Shown here: positions 9,891 through 22,339 of the stretch, in pieces
How positions within the stretch are numbered: the first letter of the stretch is position 1
Layout: every line of letters begins with the position of its first letter
DNA from: Clitoria ternatea
Taxonomy: Eukaryota > Streptophyta > Magnoliopsida > Fabales > Fabaceae
Reading direction: 5' to 3'
NCBI GenBank assembly: GCA_037962975.1
Contig: CM075670.1
Coordinates: 82,525,501 to 82,589,500 of the forward strand
DNA length: 64,000 nucleotides
The notes under the pieces: generated by a model
Told to the model about the DNA's origin: nothing
Databases searched by the model: none
What the model saw: only the letters and a program-made list of their open reading frames with translations
Program-made: the position numbers and the translations under genes

Positions 9891-11373
9891 CCTTGAACAT
9901 TAGGAGGATATTCCATCTTCTTTTTTTGTTAAGCTAATTTGCAAGGGAACTAACAGAGTATTAGAGGGTGATCTATTAAACAATAATGTTTAACAGAAGA
10001 ACAAGCAAAAATGGGTTTACTTAAGCCTCGACATATAATAGATCTACAAATCATTGAGCTGGAAACTAATTGATTGTTTTATTGCACCTGTAACTGTGAT
10101 GGATAGTTGTTTTGACTCTACTTATACTTTAAGTAAACAATTTTTTTTATCAAATTTGATTAATTAATCCTACACATGACTATGTTACAGGGTAATGTTT
10201 TTGAATGGGGTGTTTCAAAAACATAATTTCAAATATAGGGCTCTTTGGGATTTAATTACGCTGTCTGGGTTCATAATGGTGTGGAAAGGAAAGCTGACGC
10301 CAAGCAAAACATTGCAATTAATGATGACACGTTGAGCCACGTGGCTATGTTGCTGGGAAAACTGACGACATCATTAAAGGGTTGTCGGTAGCAATCAGAG
10401 CGACACACGCTCATTAGATAGGAGTTCGGTGCGTTTGAATGTTGTCATAATTTATGGCGAAATGGCTTTGACCAGCCTGTGTCGTCTTCTTTAAAAGCGA
10501 TACTCATGCCCCCTTAACACCCCACGAGACCCCATTGTTCCCCCACTAAGCCATCTGCACATTTTTTTTACAGTTTGAGAGTATTTGAGAGTGAAGAAGA
10601 AGGTGTGATATTTTTTTAGTACATTGAAGGTGGTCCACAATTGAAAGCTTTTGTTGTTTAATAAGGTACTTGTGTTGTTAAAAAATTTGGTTCTCTTTAT
10701 ATTTCATTTTTTGTTTGCATTATTTCAAGTTATTATTTATTTTGGTAAGAGTATGTATTATTATTTATTTTGGTAAGTATATATATTTCATGTTATAATT
10801 TGTTTTGGTAGGTGTAATGAATTTTTTTTATATTTACTAAATATGTTTGTATTTAAAACAACAAAAACAGAAACTCAACCTTCAAAATTTAAATTAAAGA
10901 TAAAATATTTTTTAAAATTTATATTCAAAATAAACTGAAGTTATATTTAACAAAATTAGTAATGATTTAATATAAATTTATTAATTTATATTTAAGAAAA
11001 TCATACATAATTTAATATATATTTCTTAAGTTATAGTTAAAAAAATCAGTAATAATTTAATATATATCTATTAAGTGATATAAGAAAATCGTAAATGATT
11101 TAATATATATTAGGTAAGTTATTGTTAAAAAATCATTAATCATTTAATATATATGTCTCTTAAGTGACATTTAAACAAATTAGTAATCATTTAATATATT
11201 TTTCTAAAGTTGTATTTAAAAGAATTAGTAATCATTTAATATATATTTATTTAGACAATTATTATATTTAAAATTACTTTATTTAAAATTATTATATTTA
11301 TTTAGAGAATAAGTATTTTGATAAATTACCATATTTACAAATTACTAATTTTGTTTTATGTTTCTAAATGTAG
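9891..11373. other. Non-coding DNA upstream of the PMD gene
   Basis: No protein-coding similarity was recognised. 10200-10620 is less AT-rich and contains TTCTTTAAAAGCG at about 10488-10500, a possible TATA-like box, followed by C-rich then GAGAGTGAAGAAGAAGG sequence such as a 5' leader might have. 10660-11373 is AT-rich and could be a leader intron of the PMD gene ending in AAATGTAG at about 11373. These readings are tentative. Confidence 0.35.
10925..11255. repeat. Degenerate AT-rich tandem repeat, about 45 bp, seven units
   Basis: The core ATCATTTAATATATAT recurs at about 10968, 11011, 11056, 11099, 11143, 11190 and 11234, with spacing of 43-47 bases and intervening TTAAGT(T/G)ATATTTAAAAAAATTAGT. 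Units differ at several positions, so the array is old. Confidence 0.75.
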
Positions 11374-13426
11374 TATGGTTGAGTAGAGGCATTCAATCTT
11401 GACCCGTTGAACCCATATTTGTTAACATTACAAAAAAAGCATGTCTCCACGCATGTTTGGAACGGAAAACCAGACCATGTATTAAGAATTAGGAAAACAC
11501 TTCGCCTTATAAGTGATCAAATACCTTAATAGATCATACCATATTTAAGAAGAGCTGGTTTTTATCACTTTGCAAAGGTTGTATATTTACCGGTGGCTGC
11601 AGAGTTTATTAATACAATGGTGGAGAGATGGAGACCGGAGACACACACGTTCCATTTTCCTATTGGAGAGTGCACAATCACATTGTAGTACATTGCTATT
11701 TTGCTGGGACTCAACATTGATGGAATCACGGTTGTGACGTTAGCAGGTTCACGTGACTGTCAACACTATGTAGAAGTACAATTAGGGAGACAACCTCCCC
11801 GTAGTGCACTACATAGTCAAAGTCTTAAGATGTCCTAGCTGCAAGAGAATTTCAGAGACATTACAGAGCATCTTGAGGATGAGGTGGCGAGAGAAAAATT
11901 TGCTCAAGCTTATATTTTGCGATTGCTTGGTGGGTGTATCTTCTCCGACCAATCATCTTGTAGGGTCCTTCTTAGGTACCTTCAAATGCTTGAGAATCTT
12001 GGTCTTTGTGGTGGTTATGCATGGGGAACATCTGCCTTAGGATACCTTTACAGACAGCTTTGTACCGCCATAGATTATGCACAAAAGGATATGCGTGAGT
12101 TGACAATGCTAGTGTAAGTGTGGGGTTTATGATGGTAGATGGATACACCCAACGGGTAACAAATATACTATGTATGATTTGGGGTATTATAGGGCATAGT
12201 TAGACAGGTTACAGATAAATTAGGTAAATGGTACTACTTTTTAATATGTGTATCATGTTTAAAGTTCTATATTAATGGATACATGTTTTATAACTTAATT
12301 CTCCATTGTCTTGTAATTCATATGGCAACCGTATGCTAGACAGGCGACTGATGGCCTTCCAGAAATTTGTTTACGTGGTCAGAGTGGGTGGCGATTAGTT
12401 GTTCCATTATTATGTTTCCAGATAGCGAAGTGGCATCAACTTGATAGGGTAATGCAATAATTTGGTATAGAATAACACATACCTGCTGCATCATCTCAAC
12501 CCGGGGACTTGCATGCTATTACTCTAAAGGGAAAAATAGATGAAAATCGGCCTATAGTTATGGAACCTTTATTGCATTTGTGGAATGGGAGGGAAGGTCA
12601 CACATGTTCTGGTCAACCATAAACGTTTGGTTTTTTCAGATGGACAGCGTCAAGATGATTCAGTACTTTCCCTCACCTGAGAACACCGAGACACCAGTTG
12701 TTTTCGCAATGGATAACATTCGGCAAGAAACGGAGAAGATACTGATCTCGATGGACAAAGAGGATAGAATTGTCTAAGAAAGAGTACATGCTCTTATCCC
12801 TATAGAGATTACACCGGATGTGGAACTTAACATGGACATGTCTGCGACTCGAGTTGAGCAGGCAGGGCTACAAAGGTGGAGGTTTAGGGAACCTAATGAA
12901 GACTACATCATCCCACAATTACCGACCAAACAAGTGGGTGAATATTTTGTTCCATCTCAACCTCCTCCTCCTTCTCTATGGCCTACCTATGGATACCCAT
13001 ATCAGTTGTCACAACAGTATCCAATACACACCAATGAGTATCTTAACCCCCAGATGTTTGTAGGTGATGAATCAAGGTTTATGGGGAATAAAGGTGGTGG
13101 TTTCCAAGGGGAGCATCAAGTTGGTCCATCAAGGTCACCTTACATCCCCGAGTACATGACCTCAAACCCTCATATCCTTTTCCTTATGACCCCGCCTGGA
13201 CTATCCCGACCACAATAGGATATTGACATTGGTTGTTCTTCTAGATTTCAGCTGATGATGTCAGATTTAAACACGGCTGCATCAGAGGCTGCTGTGCGTG
13301 AAAGACCGTCACAAGTGGATGAGGATCAAATAGAAGACCATCACCTTGAGGATCAAATAAAAGAGTAGGTTGAACATGTTCGTCGAAACCCCCCTCGGTA
13401 TAACCGTGGTATTGCCAGGCCCTGCT
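11374..13426 (+). pseudogene. Plant mobile domain (PMD/MAIN-like) gene, 5' and central part
   Basis: A decayed frame matches the plant mobile domain family (MAIN/MAIL proteins, often annotated as aminotransferase-like or phosphatase 7 long-form homologs). Recognisable blocks are QKKHVSTHVWNGKPDHVLRI, RRAGFYHFAKVVYLPVA, MVERWRPETHTFHFPIGECT (the most conserved PMD block), ILLGLNIDG, then VLLRYLQMLENLGLCGGYAW and LGYLYRQLCTAIDYAQKDM, then QSGWRLVVPLLCFQIAKWHQ and LDRVMQ. Stops occur at about 11526 (two in a row) and 11686. The proline-rich tail (12960-13220) continues to the insertion of element A at 13427, and the remainder lies at 57420. Introns may explain part of the breaks, but not the stops in the conserved blocks. 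Confidence 0.8.
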
Positions 13427-13599
13427 TGTAACACCCCAAAAATTTCAATTTCATGTATAATCATTTTTAATCCAAATCATTAATGATATTATCCAGTTAT
13501 ATTAACTTTCTACATAAGTGTGACTGTGAATTGAAGCTTCTTTTGATTCGTTCAAATAGCTTCCTTTAGTATTAACCTCTAGTAGCGCTCTGGTTAGGA

Positions 13600-14740
13600 C
13601 ATTACCGAGTAAAATATTAGTGAGTAAGAAAATTCTGAGTGAATCAGGTCAGAAATAAGATTGTCCAAGTGAAAAAAGGGATCTGTTTCTGAGTAAAGGT
13701 TATGACCGAGAGAAATTCCGAGTAAAGGTTGAAATTCTGAGTGAAGGTTAAAATTCTGAGTGAAGGTTAGGTCTTCCAAGTGAGTCATGCCTGAGAGAAC
13801 CACTTCCGAGTGGAGTCCTGGCCTCGAAGACATTTCTGAGTGAAGTGTGTCCGAGAGAACCATTTCTAGGTGAAAGGGGCTCTGACTTGGAAGGAAGTTC
13901 CATACTTTCGGGTGGAGTGTCTCCGAGTGACTCATTTCTGAGTGACTCGTTTCCGAGTTAAACGTCTTCGAGTGACTCATTTCCGAGTCAAACGTCTTCG
14001 AGTGACTTATTTCCGAGTCAAACATCTCCGAGTGACTTGTTTACAAGTCAAATATCTTTGAGTGACTCATTCCAGAGGCAAACATCTTTGAATGACTCGT
14101 TTCTGAGTCAAACGTTTCCAAGTAACTCGTTTCCGAGTTAAACGTCTTCGATTGACTCGTTCCCGAATGAAACGTCTCTGAGTGAAACGTTTCCGGGTGT
14201 AGTTAATATCTGAGTAATGAATCCCTTCATTCTATTTGTACTCTGATGTCTTGAAGTTGCCGAGAGCTTTTGCTCGGGTCCGTCTTCAAGCTTGCCTTCG
14301 ACTCCGAGTGATACTTCCAAGTAGAATGATTTCCGAGAGAGGACTGAACAACTCCGAATGATCTTTCAGTTGTAAGTTTTCCAAGACACAACTCTGAATG
14401 ATCTATGTTATAAGATTTCCAAGTGACTTAACTCTGAATGATCTTTCAGTTATATGATTTTCGAGTTATGCACTTCTGAGAGAAATATTGTCGATTGAAG
14501 AAATTCAGTCAGAGATATATCCGAGTAGATCCATTCGGAAAGGAAAAATGGCTTTGAAAGAATACTTCAGGCAGATATATATAAATCCGAGTGAGATAAT
14601 TCTGATGATTCCAGATGAGACAGTCATTCCGAGGAAGAAAAAGCTGACCGAGTGTTTAACGCAGAAACAGTTCTGAGCAAATCCCTCCCGAGTGAAGCTA
14701 TACTGAACGGAAAGAGACTGCTGGAACTTCTCGAAAATAG
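13600..14740 (+). repeat. TTCCGAGTGA array in the 5' LTR of element A
   Basis: The word TTCCGAGTGA and variants (TTCTGAGTGA, CTTCGAGTGA, CTCCGAGTGA) recur every 10-35 bases. Between about 13915 and 14190 they form a regular 30-bp tandem array (CTTCGAGTGACTCATTTCCG plus AGTCAAACGT). The corresponding array in the 3' LTR is at 41930-43030. Confidence 0.9.
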
Positions 14741-16499
14741 AAATGTCAAACCATAAGGACTGGGAGAATGGATGGCTTCCAAGGCCGGGCACGTTCCTAA
14801 CAATTGACCTGATTCATACTTGTTAGAATCCGACCGACTTAATGCACTCACCAGCGTTCGCATCGCTGCTCTTACTTAGTGTTAAGGGCCGTTCCATTAT
14901 CAAACTTGCACCTTTCTACTCCAATCATGTCATTTAGTATATATTTTAATATATCTACTCCAATCATACAAGCTGGCGGCGGAAATGGTCAAAATATAGC
15001 TCACTTCTTATCTAAAACCTCTATTATTTCTATAATTAATGCACCTAACCTCCAGTCACGAAAAAGCTTGTCCCCCACTTGTCTTGTACATTATTAAATC
15101 GATACCACAACTCATTCCCAAGTCTGAATTCTCAGAACAACGAAAATTAGTAAAAGCCTCTCTTTCTCATTTCCTTCTCTACGTACAAGTCACCTCGGAT
15201 CCGAAGCTAGGATAGTAAGAAGAAAACATTTTTCAACCAATCTAAGACCCTTCATCAAGGTAAGAGGGGATAGGGTTGTGAATAAATATGGAATGGGTAG
15301 AATTATATGCTTTTCTAGGATTCCAAATTGATTTTCATAAATTGTTGCTCAATTTTGAAGCTGAAAACGTGTTAATTTGATTCTGACTTCTTCAACAAAG
15401 TTCTAGATCTTTTTGTTATGCAAATTTTGAGACTTGAACCGACTGATTTGGATATGTATAGCATGAGTTATAGCCAAAATACTACAGCATGTCTGTTTGG
15501 AATATGTATCTTCTATTTTGTGTATATATTAATATTCTGGGAATTATACATATATATTTAGACTTTGATGTCTTCACAACAGTTGTAGGTATTTATGTTA
15601 TGGATCTATAGAAAGTGGTTTCAAGTTAAAAGGATATTTGTAGCTCTAGTTATGCCTAAAATACAGAAGTATGATCATGCTGAAAAACTATTGATATGAA
15701 TTATGAATTGTATTTTTAAAACTGGAAATTTTGTGATAAGAATTAGCGTTTAGTATCTTCATAAAAATTTTAGATATTTGTGTTATGAGTAGTTTATAAC
15801 TAGTCCCATGCCAAAGTTATTTTTGTAGCTCCAGAAACGTTGAAAATACCAACATATGTACATTTTGTTACTTCCTTTGAGATGGTTTAGTATACTGGGA
15901 ATATGTGATGTTTCTGTTTGGAATTTAAAATTATAGTCTTCATGAAAGTTGTAGATTATTTTGTTATGGAACTATAAAAAGTGGAATTACTTAAAAAGGA
16001 TTTGATTTGCTCACGTTATAGTCGTTTTACTAACGTATGTTGCTGTTGTAAAATTCTAAAATTTACCTATAATGGCTATTATGGATGAAAATGATATTTT
16101 TCATATGAGTAATGATTTATTATTGAATTATTGAGGGATTATTGATTATTATGGATGTTATTGAGTGTACTATAGATGACATACAGTATGTATATCTTTG
16201 ACATGAATAATTATGAATGACTAAATTAATGTATACATGAATGCCTTGAGGTTTATTGAGATATGTTGTTGAAACAGTAAATCCATGATTCTAAAAATTA
16301 TTATATATGATGTGTCCTTTGAGGACTTGTGGTTTTCCAAGTGATTATGGAAATATTGATATCATGGTATGTTAAATCGATAAAGAGAATTAAAGGCATT
16401 CATGCATCATAAGCATTTGGACGCACCATGGAATTTAGGGGTTCCATGATTGCCTACCCTAGTGGGGGGTTACTCTATGATGAGTTAAAGCCCTATTTT

Positions 16500-16690
16500 T
16501 GCAAGAGCCATGAAGTGTAGGGATTCATGGTTATGCTAATTCCTACTTGTGTACTTTGGTACTGCAGGAGCCATGAAGGTGTAGGGATTCATGGTTATGC
16601 TAATTCCTACTTGTGTACTTATTTTCGCAGAAGCCATGAAGGTGTAGGGATTTATGGTTATGCAAATTCCTATTGGTGTCTCTATGAGAC
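16500..16690 (+). repeat. 63-bp tandem repeat, three copies, in element A LTR
   Basis: GCCATGAAG recurs at 16507, 16570 and 16633, with the following GTGTAGGGATTCATGGTTAT nearly identical each time. The same three-copy array is present in the 3' LTR at about 56735-56905, so it predates insertion. Confidence 0.85.
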
Positions 16691-17192
16691 TTTTTACTGC
16701 AGTATTCTCACCAAACCAAAATGGATCCAGCATGACATCATTTGACTAAGTTAAAGTTTTATTAAATATAAATGAACTTGTTTGGCATATTCATCATATC
16801 ATTATGGTTTGTTGATTGGGTTTGTGCAATTTTACTTATTTTATATTTATTCTATATTCTGTCTCACTCTTACATTAATTTTTACAATGCATGCTACATA
16901 GAATGACGAGTGATGCAATTAATGAAGCTTTTTGATTTATTGCTTGGACTTTGGCTTCATTTAAATTTTAATGGGTTGTAATAATATTATGTACCATGTA
17001 CTGTAATCTTCTCTATCGTTTCCGCTATATAAATGTTTTATGTTTTAATTGTTCACAACTAATATGCATGATAATATTTCGAATTTATCAACTTTTACGT
17101 GACCTCTGAATTTAAATCACGAATTTCAAAATGACACTTTAAACGTGAAAAATTTATTTGGGAAAATTTTTAATTTCTGGACGTCACATTGG

Positions 17193-17204
17193 TGGTATCA
17201 GAGC
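17193..17204 (+). promoter_or_regulatory. Element A: primer-binding site, tRNA-Met type
   Basis: TGGTATCAGAGC lies four bases after the LTR end. This is the complement of the initiator tRNA-Met 3' end, used by most chromoviruses for minus-strand priming. Confidence 0.9.
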
Positions 17205-17416
17205 ATTTTCAAAAATTCAGGACCAATTGTTATGACATGTATTATTCTTGATACACTACGTGAATTGTTTGATTACTTGCTTGATAATATGTTAAGTATG
17301 TGCTATATGACTTGTTTCTTAAATTGTAAATTACTTATAGTTATGTTATAATCTTGTAATTATATATGATATATATTTTCCCTTAGAATTAGTATAAACC
17401 AAACTACGAATGTAGC

Positions 17417-18489
17417 ATGACAAGAAACAATAACGACGCTATGGCAGCCGCTTTCAACCACTTGGCTGAGGCCATAGAGAGACAAAATCAACCAAGAATT
17501 ACTGGAGGACTTCACGGATTAGATCACTTCTTAAAAAGGAAACCATCACAGTTTAAAAGAGGCTATAATCCAGAGGTAGCATACCTATGGATTAAGGAAA
17601 TGGAACGCATTTTTCGAGCCTTGCCCTGCACAGAATTCAAAAAGGTTGAGTATGCCACCTATATGATGATTGAAGAAGCAGAAAACTGGCGGATCATGCC
17701 AGAATTCGTATGATTGAGACTGACAGACCTTTGGACTGGGTCAACTTCAGAGATTATTTTCTAGAGAAATATTTTCCAGCAAGTGTGAAGAGCTAAAAGG
17801 AGCTAGAATTCATGGGGCTGAAACAAGGCTCAATGTCTGTTGGTGAGTATGCTGCAAAATTTGAGGAATTATCCCTCTTTTACCCTCCTTTCCAACAGGC
17901 TGGTGCTAAAGTCTCAAAGTGTGTCAAGTTCGAGAATGGGTTGAATCTTGAAATCAAAGAGGCTATCGGTTCTCAAGAAATTTAGAGTTTCCCCATCTTG
18001 ATCAATAAATGCTGAATTTTTGAAGAAAACCACCAAGCCAGATTGGCACAAGAAAAGATTAATAAACAACTAAGACCTTAGTCAGTTGCCTTCAAAAGGA
18101 GAGGATTGTTTTATCCAAATCGTTTCAAGGGAGGATCATCATCATCTTCTCAGAGACGTAACAATCGTATGAATATCAAATGTCATAACTGCAGAGGTAA
18201 TCACCATATACGTAATTGCAACAGACACCTAGGAGATGTCACTTGCTGTTGTTGTAATCAAGAAGGTCACATCAGTCTAAATTGTCCACAGAACCGTCAA
18301 AACAACAACAATAACACTATGAATAATCAAAGAGGTTCTAGTTATCAGGAAGGCCATGGAGGAAACACGCGTACTGTTCAACCTCCAAGACAGAATAGGG
18401 AGTCAACAGACCAGAGATTACAACCAGCAACGGGAAGAGTCTTTGCCATCAGCGGTTCAGAGGCAGACCAAGCAGACGACCTTGTGTAA
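17417..18489 (+). pseudogene. Element A: gag
   Basis: The frame starts MTRNNNDAMAAAFNHLAEAI at 17417. Its capsid-like gag domain continues through FKRGYNPEVAYLWIKEMERI, and a frameshift near 17705 carries it into WVNFRDYFLEKYFPASVKS and the GLKQGSMSVGEYAAKFEEL block. Stops follow at about 17794, 17983 and 18079. The last frame (18106-18489) has two CCHC-like knuckles, CHNCRGNHHIRNC and CCCCNQEGHISLNC. Nucleocapsid and capsid functions are expected for the family, but this copy cannot make the protein. Confidence 0.88.
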
Positions 18490-18765
18490 AGTAAGTGTGA
18501 GATCAATGGTACCATTTTATCTGTGTTGTTTGATTCTGGTGCTACACATTCTTTTATTTCTGAAGAGTGTGTTAGACGTCTTTAATTACCTGTGAAGTCT
18601 ATGATATATAACCTGATTGTTTCCACTCCCACTGGTACACAACTTAGGACCACTAAGGCGTGTAACGATTGTTCTATGCTCGTAGAAGGTAGAAACTTTC
18701 TTGTCAATCTTGTTTGTTTACCTTTAAAGGATCTGGAAGTAATTCTAGGGATGAACTAGTTATCG
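18487..18765 (+). pseudogene. Element A: aspartic protease
   Basis: After the gag stop, the same frame continues with CEINGTILSVLFDSGATHSF, the retropepsin active site DSGATHSFI at about 18532, then VNLVCLPLKDLEVILGMN, the usual C-terminal signature of chromovirus protease (ILGMDWL), here interrupted by a stop at about 18757. Stops at 18487 and about 18582 break it further. Confidence 0.85.
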
Positions 18766-19539
18766 GTGAATCGAGTATTTGTGGACTGTCATAACAAGAC
18801 CGTGATATTTCCATCAGAAGGAAACACTATTTCTGACAATCCCAAGATCTTTGCCTTAAAAGGTGAAATTCAATTGTTTGCCTTGTTTACTCTTTCTAAA
18901 GGAGATGGTGAATCTAAAGCAATTGAGATGCCAGTTGTCCCTGAATTCCCTAAAGTATTTCTAGAAAATGTTTCAAGTTTACCTCCAGAACGTGAGATAG
19001 AATTCTCAATTGACTTAATTCCAGGAGTAGAACCAGTGTCTAAGGCTCCATATCGTATGTCACCTATTGAATTGGTAGAACTGAAAAAGCAAATTGAAGA
19101 GTTGTTGGAGAAACATTTCATTAGGCCCAGTGTGTCACCATGGGGAACGCCAGTATTGCTCGTCAAGAAGAAAGATGGAAGCATGAGATTATGTGTAGAC
19201 TATCGTCAGTTGAATAAATTGACGGTGAAGAATAAATATCCTTTGCCCAGAATTGATGATCTAATAGATCAATTGAGAGGTGCTACAGTATTTTCTAAGA
19301 TTGATCTACGATCGGGTTATCATCAGATTCATGTCAAGTCTGAGGATATTCCAAAGACAGCCTTTAGAACACGCTATGGTAATTACGAGTATCTTGTGAT
19401 GCCTTTCGGAGTGACCAATGCCCCAGCTGTATTCATGGATTACATGAACCGAGTGTTTCATCCATACTTGGATCAATTTGTTATTGATGACATTCTGATT
19501 TATTCTAAAACATGGGAGGAGCATGAAAAACATCTTTGA
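18766..19539 (+). pseudogene. Element A: reverse transcriptase
   Basis: The frame of 257 residues includes the approach region (FPKVFLENVSSLPPEREIEF), then HFIRPSVSPWGTPVLLVKKK, DYRQLNKLTVKNKYPLPRID, FSKIDLRSGYHQIHVK and YLVMPFGVTNAPAVFMDYMN. The catalytic box reads LDQFVIDDILIYS where the family has LDQFVVVFIDDILIYS, so about three residues including the usual Phe before IDD are lost. It ends at a TGA at 19537 that falls inside the continuous domain; codon 19540 continues in frame. Confidence 0.92.
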
Positions 19540-20295
19540 GTGGTATTGCAAATTCTAAAGGAGAAGCAGTTGTATGCTAAGTTATCAAAATATGAGTTTT
19601 GGTTGAAAGAGGTAAAGTTCCTAGGCCATGCAATCTCAAGCGAAGGAGTATCTGTGGACCCTTCTAAAATAGAAGCTGTAACAAACTGGGAGAGGCCTAC
19701 TTTAGTTACTGAGATACGAAGCTTTCTAGGGTTAGCTGGTTATTATCGGAGATTCATTGAGGGGTTTTCTCGAATTGCCTTACCAATGACTCATCTAACC
19801 CAGAAGAATCAACCTTTTGCTTGGACGCCAGAATGTGAGAAAAACTTCCAGGAACTAAAAACGAAGCTTACATCTGCTCCAGTCTTAACCTTGCCTAATC
19901 CACAAGAAGACTTTGTGGTTTATTGTGATGCTTCTAAGATGGGTTTAGGTTATGTTTTGATGCAACAACAAAAGGTGGTTGCCTATGCTTCTAGGCAGTT
20001 GAGACCGCATGAAATAAACTATCCGACGCATGATCTAGAATTGGCAGTGGTGGAATTTACTTTAAAGATCTGGAGACACCATTTGTATGGAGTCAAGTTT
20101 GAGGTGTTCAGTGACCACAAGAGCTTAAAGTATTTGTTCGATGAGAAGGAATTGAACATGAGGCAGCGAAGGTGGATGGAGTTTCTTAAAGATTATGATT
20201 TTGATTTGAAGTACCATCCAGGAAAAGCAAATATGGTAGCAGATGCACTTAGTAGGAAATCCATTCATATGGCATCTTTAATGGTAAAGAGATAG
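19540..20295 (+). pseudogene. Element A: RT thumb and RNase H
   Basis: This is in frame with the preceding part after the TGA. It begins VLQILKEKQLYAKLSKYEFW, then GHAISSEGVSVDPSKIEAV and FLGLAGYYRRFIEGFSRIA (RT thumb). RNase H follows with VVYCDASKMGLGYVLMQQ (first Asp), HDLELAVVEFTLKIWRHHLYG (Glu), FSDHKSLKYLF (Asp) and NMVADALSRKS (last Asp). All four acidic positions are present. The stop at 20293 precedes the linker to integrase. Confidence 0.92.
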
Positions 20296-20438
20296 AAATG
20301 ATAGAATAATTCAGAGATATGAACTTGGGTGTGGAAATGATATCTTCAAGAAGTATGACCTTGGGAACTTTGAAGATAACTAAAGATTTTCTGAAACTGA
20401 TAGGTGAGAAGTAGAAAAAGGACTTACAATTACGTGAA

Positions 20439-21003
20439 TTGAGAGAGATACAGGCGAATGGAAAGGATATGGGATTACAAGAAGGATTGGATGGAATTTG
20501 GAGGATTAGAAACAAAATTTGTGTACCAAATGATGTTGATCTAAGAAGGATAATCCTAGAAGAAGCACATAAAAGTATGTTGAGCATTCATCCTGGATCA
20601 ACTAAGATGTATCAAGACCTGAAGAAAAGCTTTTGATGGCCAAGGATGAAGAAAGAAATAGCTGAATATGTGTCTTCATGTCTGATATGTCAAAAAGACA
20701 AGGTGGAACACCAGATGCCATCTAGTGAATTGCAACCATTGGAGATTCCTGTCTGGAAATGGGATGACATTTCAATGGACTTTGTGTCAGGATTGCCAAG
20801 AACACGTTCAGGAAATGATGTAATTTGGGATATTGTAGATAGATTGACAAAGTCTGCTCACTTCCTGCCAATGAATATGAAGAATTCGCTACAAAAGTTG
20901 GCACAATTATACGTGAAAGAGACCGTGAGACTTCATGGTGTACCATCCAGTATTGTGTCATATAGAGATCCGAGGTTCACTTCCCGATTCTGGGGGAGCT
21001 TAC
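20439..21003 (+). pseudogene. Element A: integrase N-terminal zinc finger and core, 5' part
   Basis: The first frame (to 20636) has EEAHKSMLSIHPGSTKMYQD, the two zinc-binding His, and ends at a TGA in place of a Trp codon. The next (20646-21003) has SSCLICQKDK, the two Cys, then the core MDFVSGLPRTRSGND (first Asp) and VSYRDPRFTSRFWG, where the family has VSDRDPRF: the second catalytic Asp is Tyr. B1 interrupts the core at 21003; the rest is at 40892. Integrase would join cDNA to the genome, but this copy is inactive on several grounds. Confidence 0.92.
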
Positions 21004-22118
21004 TAACAGGGCCCGCAAACGCACGGGTTATATCGCGTAATATAAAAGATTATCGTTCTCCACAGGGACTGTTTTCAAAGTACCTGCATATTGAAATTTA
21101 ATTATCCACACAATTGATTTTTAATGTTTTTGTAAAATAAAACACAAATTAAAAATCAAAAATAAATTTAGAAATAAAATTTACTTGACACTTTAAAAAA
21201 ATCAGAGTTGAGAGTATCTTGGGATTTCAGGAGATCAAGACTTTATTTTATGTTAATGAATTTTAACTTTTCATAAATAAGAATCAAATTAAGTTTTCCA
21301 AGGCGGATTTTCCTTAAGCTAATTAATATGTTCCTCTCAGAATCCTATTAATGTACCTAACCCATGGAAAGCGCTGCTTAATCCTTAGAAAAGGCCCATT
21401 ATTGTTTTGTGAAAATCCCTTATTTATTCCCCAAAAGATTTTGATTACTTTCACGGTTTTACCAAGGTCACAAAAAGTATTTCAAAACCTTAGGCTTAGT
21501 TCAAAACTTTCCAGTAACAATAAATCTCTCGATTCTATTAATTACTTAAACTTACTAATATACCCGCAAGTATACAATAAGAGCATTGAGCATTTTTTGA
21601 ACTAAATGGAAAACAGAAATTTATTTAATTCTAAGTCAAAATAACATTATCATAAAATATTATCATACCCCTTTCATCCCAAAATAATTAATTTAGTTAC
21701 TCATGAAATAATTCAAATTCGTATATATAATGGAAAAATAAAACATACAAGACATGGTAAAAATAAAAACTTACGGGTTTCTCCAAAAGCTCAGAATAAT
21801 TTTACCACTGTATTTCCTTGTTGCAATATTCCTCCACCAATTACAAATTGGAATACTCACTTTTACAATTCACAACTCTTAAAATAAAAGAAAGAAAAAG
21901 AAAATAAAAGAGAAATGGGACAGAAAAATAAAAAGAAAGAAAATAAAAGAAAGGAAATGGAACGAAGAAAGAAATAAAGAAAAGAAAGAAAAGAGGAACA
22001 GAAACAGAAACGAAAGAGAGAAAGGAAAGAAAAGAAAGAAATTAAAGTATGAAAAGAAAGAGAACTCAATCAGAATTGATGCTGTCCGTCTTCGTCTTTC
22101 TGCTTGGATTGCTTCTCA

Positions 22119-22125
22119 TTTTATA
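22119..22125 (-). promoter_or_regulatory. Element B1 left LTR: TATA box
   Basis: The minus strand reads CGCCTATAAAATGAG between the U3 arrays and the pyrimidine-rich leader, the expected promoter position. The segment is deleted from the right (5') LTR. Confidence 0.6.
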
Positions 22126-22339
22126 GGCGAAGGAAGGGAGGAAGCCAGCTAAGAAAACGCGTTGTAAGTTGGAAACTTTCGGTGCATGTGATGGAGAAAC
22201 AGCCTGGACCTTAGCAATTATAGGGATCGGTGGCTAGTGATGAATTTTTTATTATCTTCCCTTTTGTTTTTTTGTCATCCGCCCCTTCATAAGTCAAGGA
22301 TCCACTTGGATAGTAGAAATCCAAGTCAGCATGGGCATT

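Larger units (their letters stand above)
13427..17188 (+). repeat. Element A: 5' LTR (3762 bp)
   Basis: It begins TGTAACACCCC and ends GACGTCACA, directly followed by the primer-binding site. The first third (13600-14760) is the TTCCGAGTGA array. The middle (14790-16480) is AT-rich. A three-copy 63-bp repeat sits at 16500-16690, and the end is AT-rich. The copy at 41757-43126 plus 55028-57419 is collinear along its full length. No open frame in it looks like protein. Confidence 0.93.

Noticed and set aside
16527..16745. Frame with a 21-residue repeat (HEGVGIHGYANSY)
   Set aside because: Produced by the 63-bp LTR repeat; the other LTR copy reads differently.
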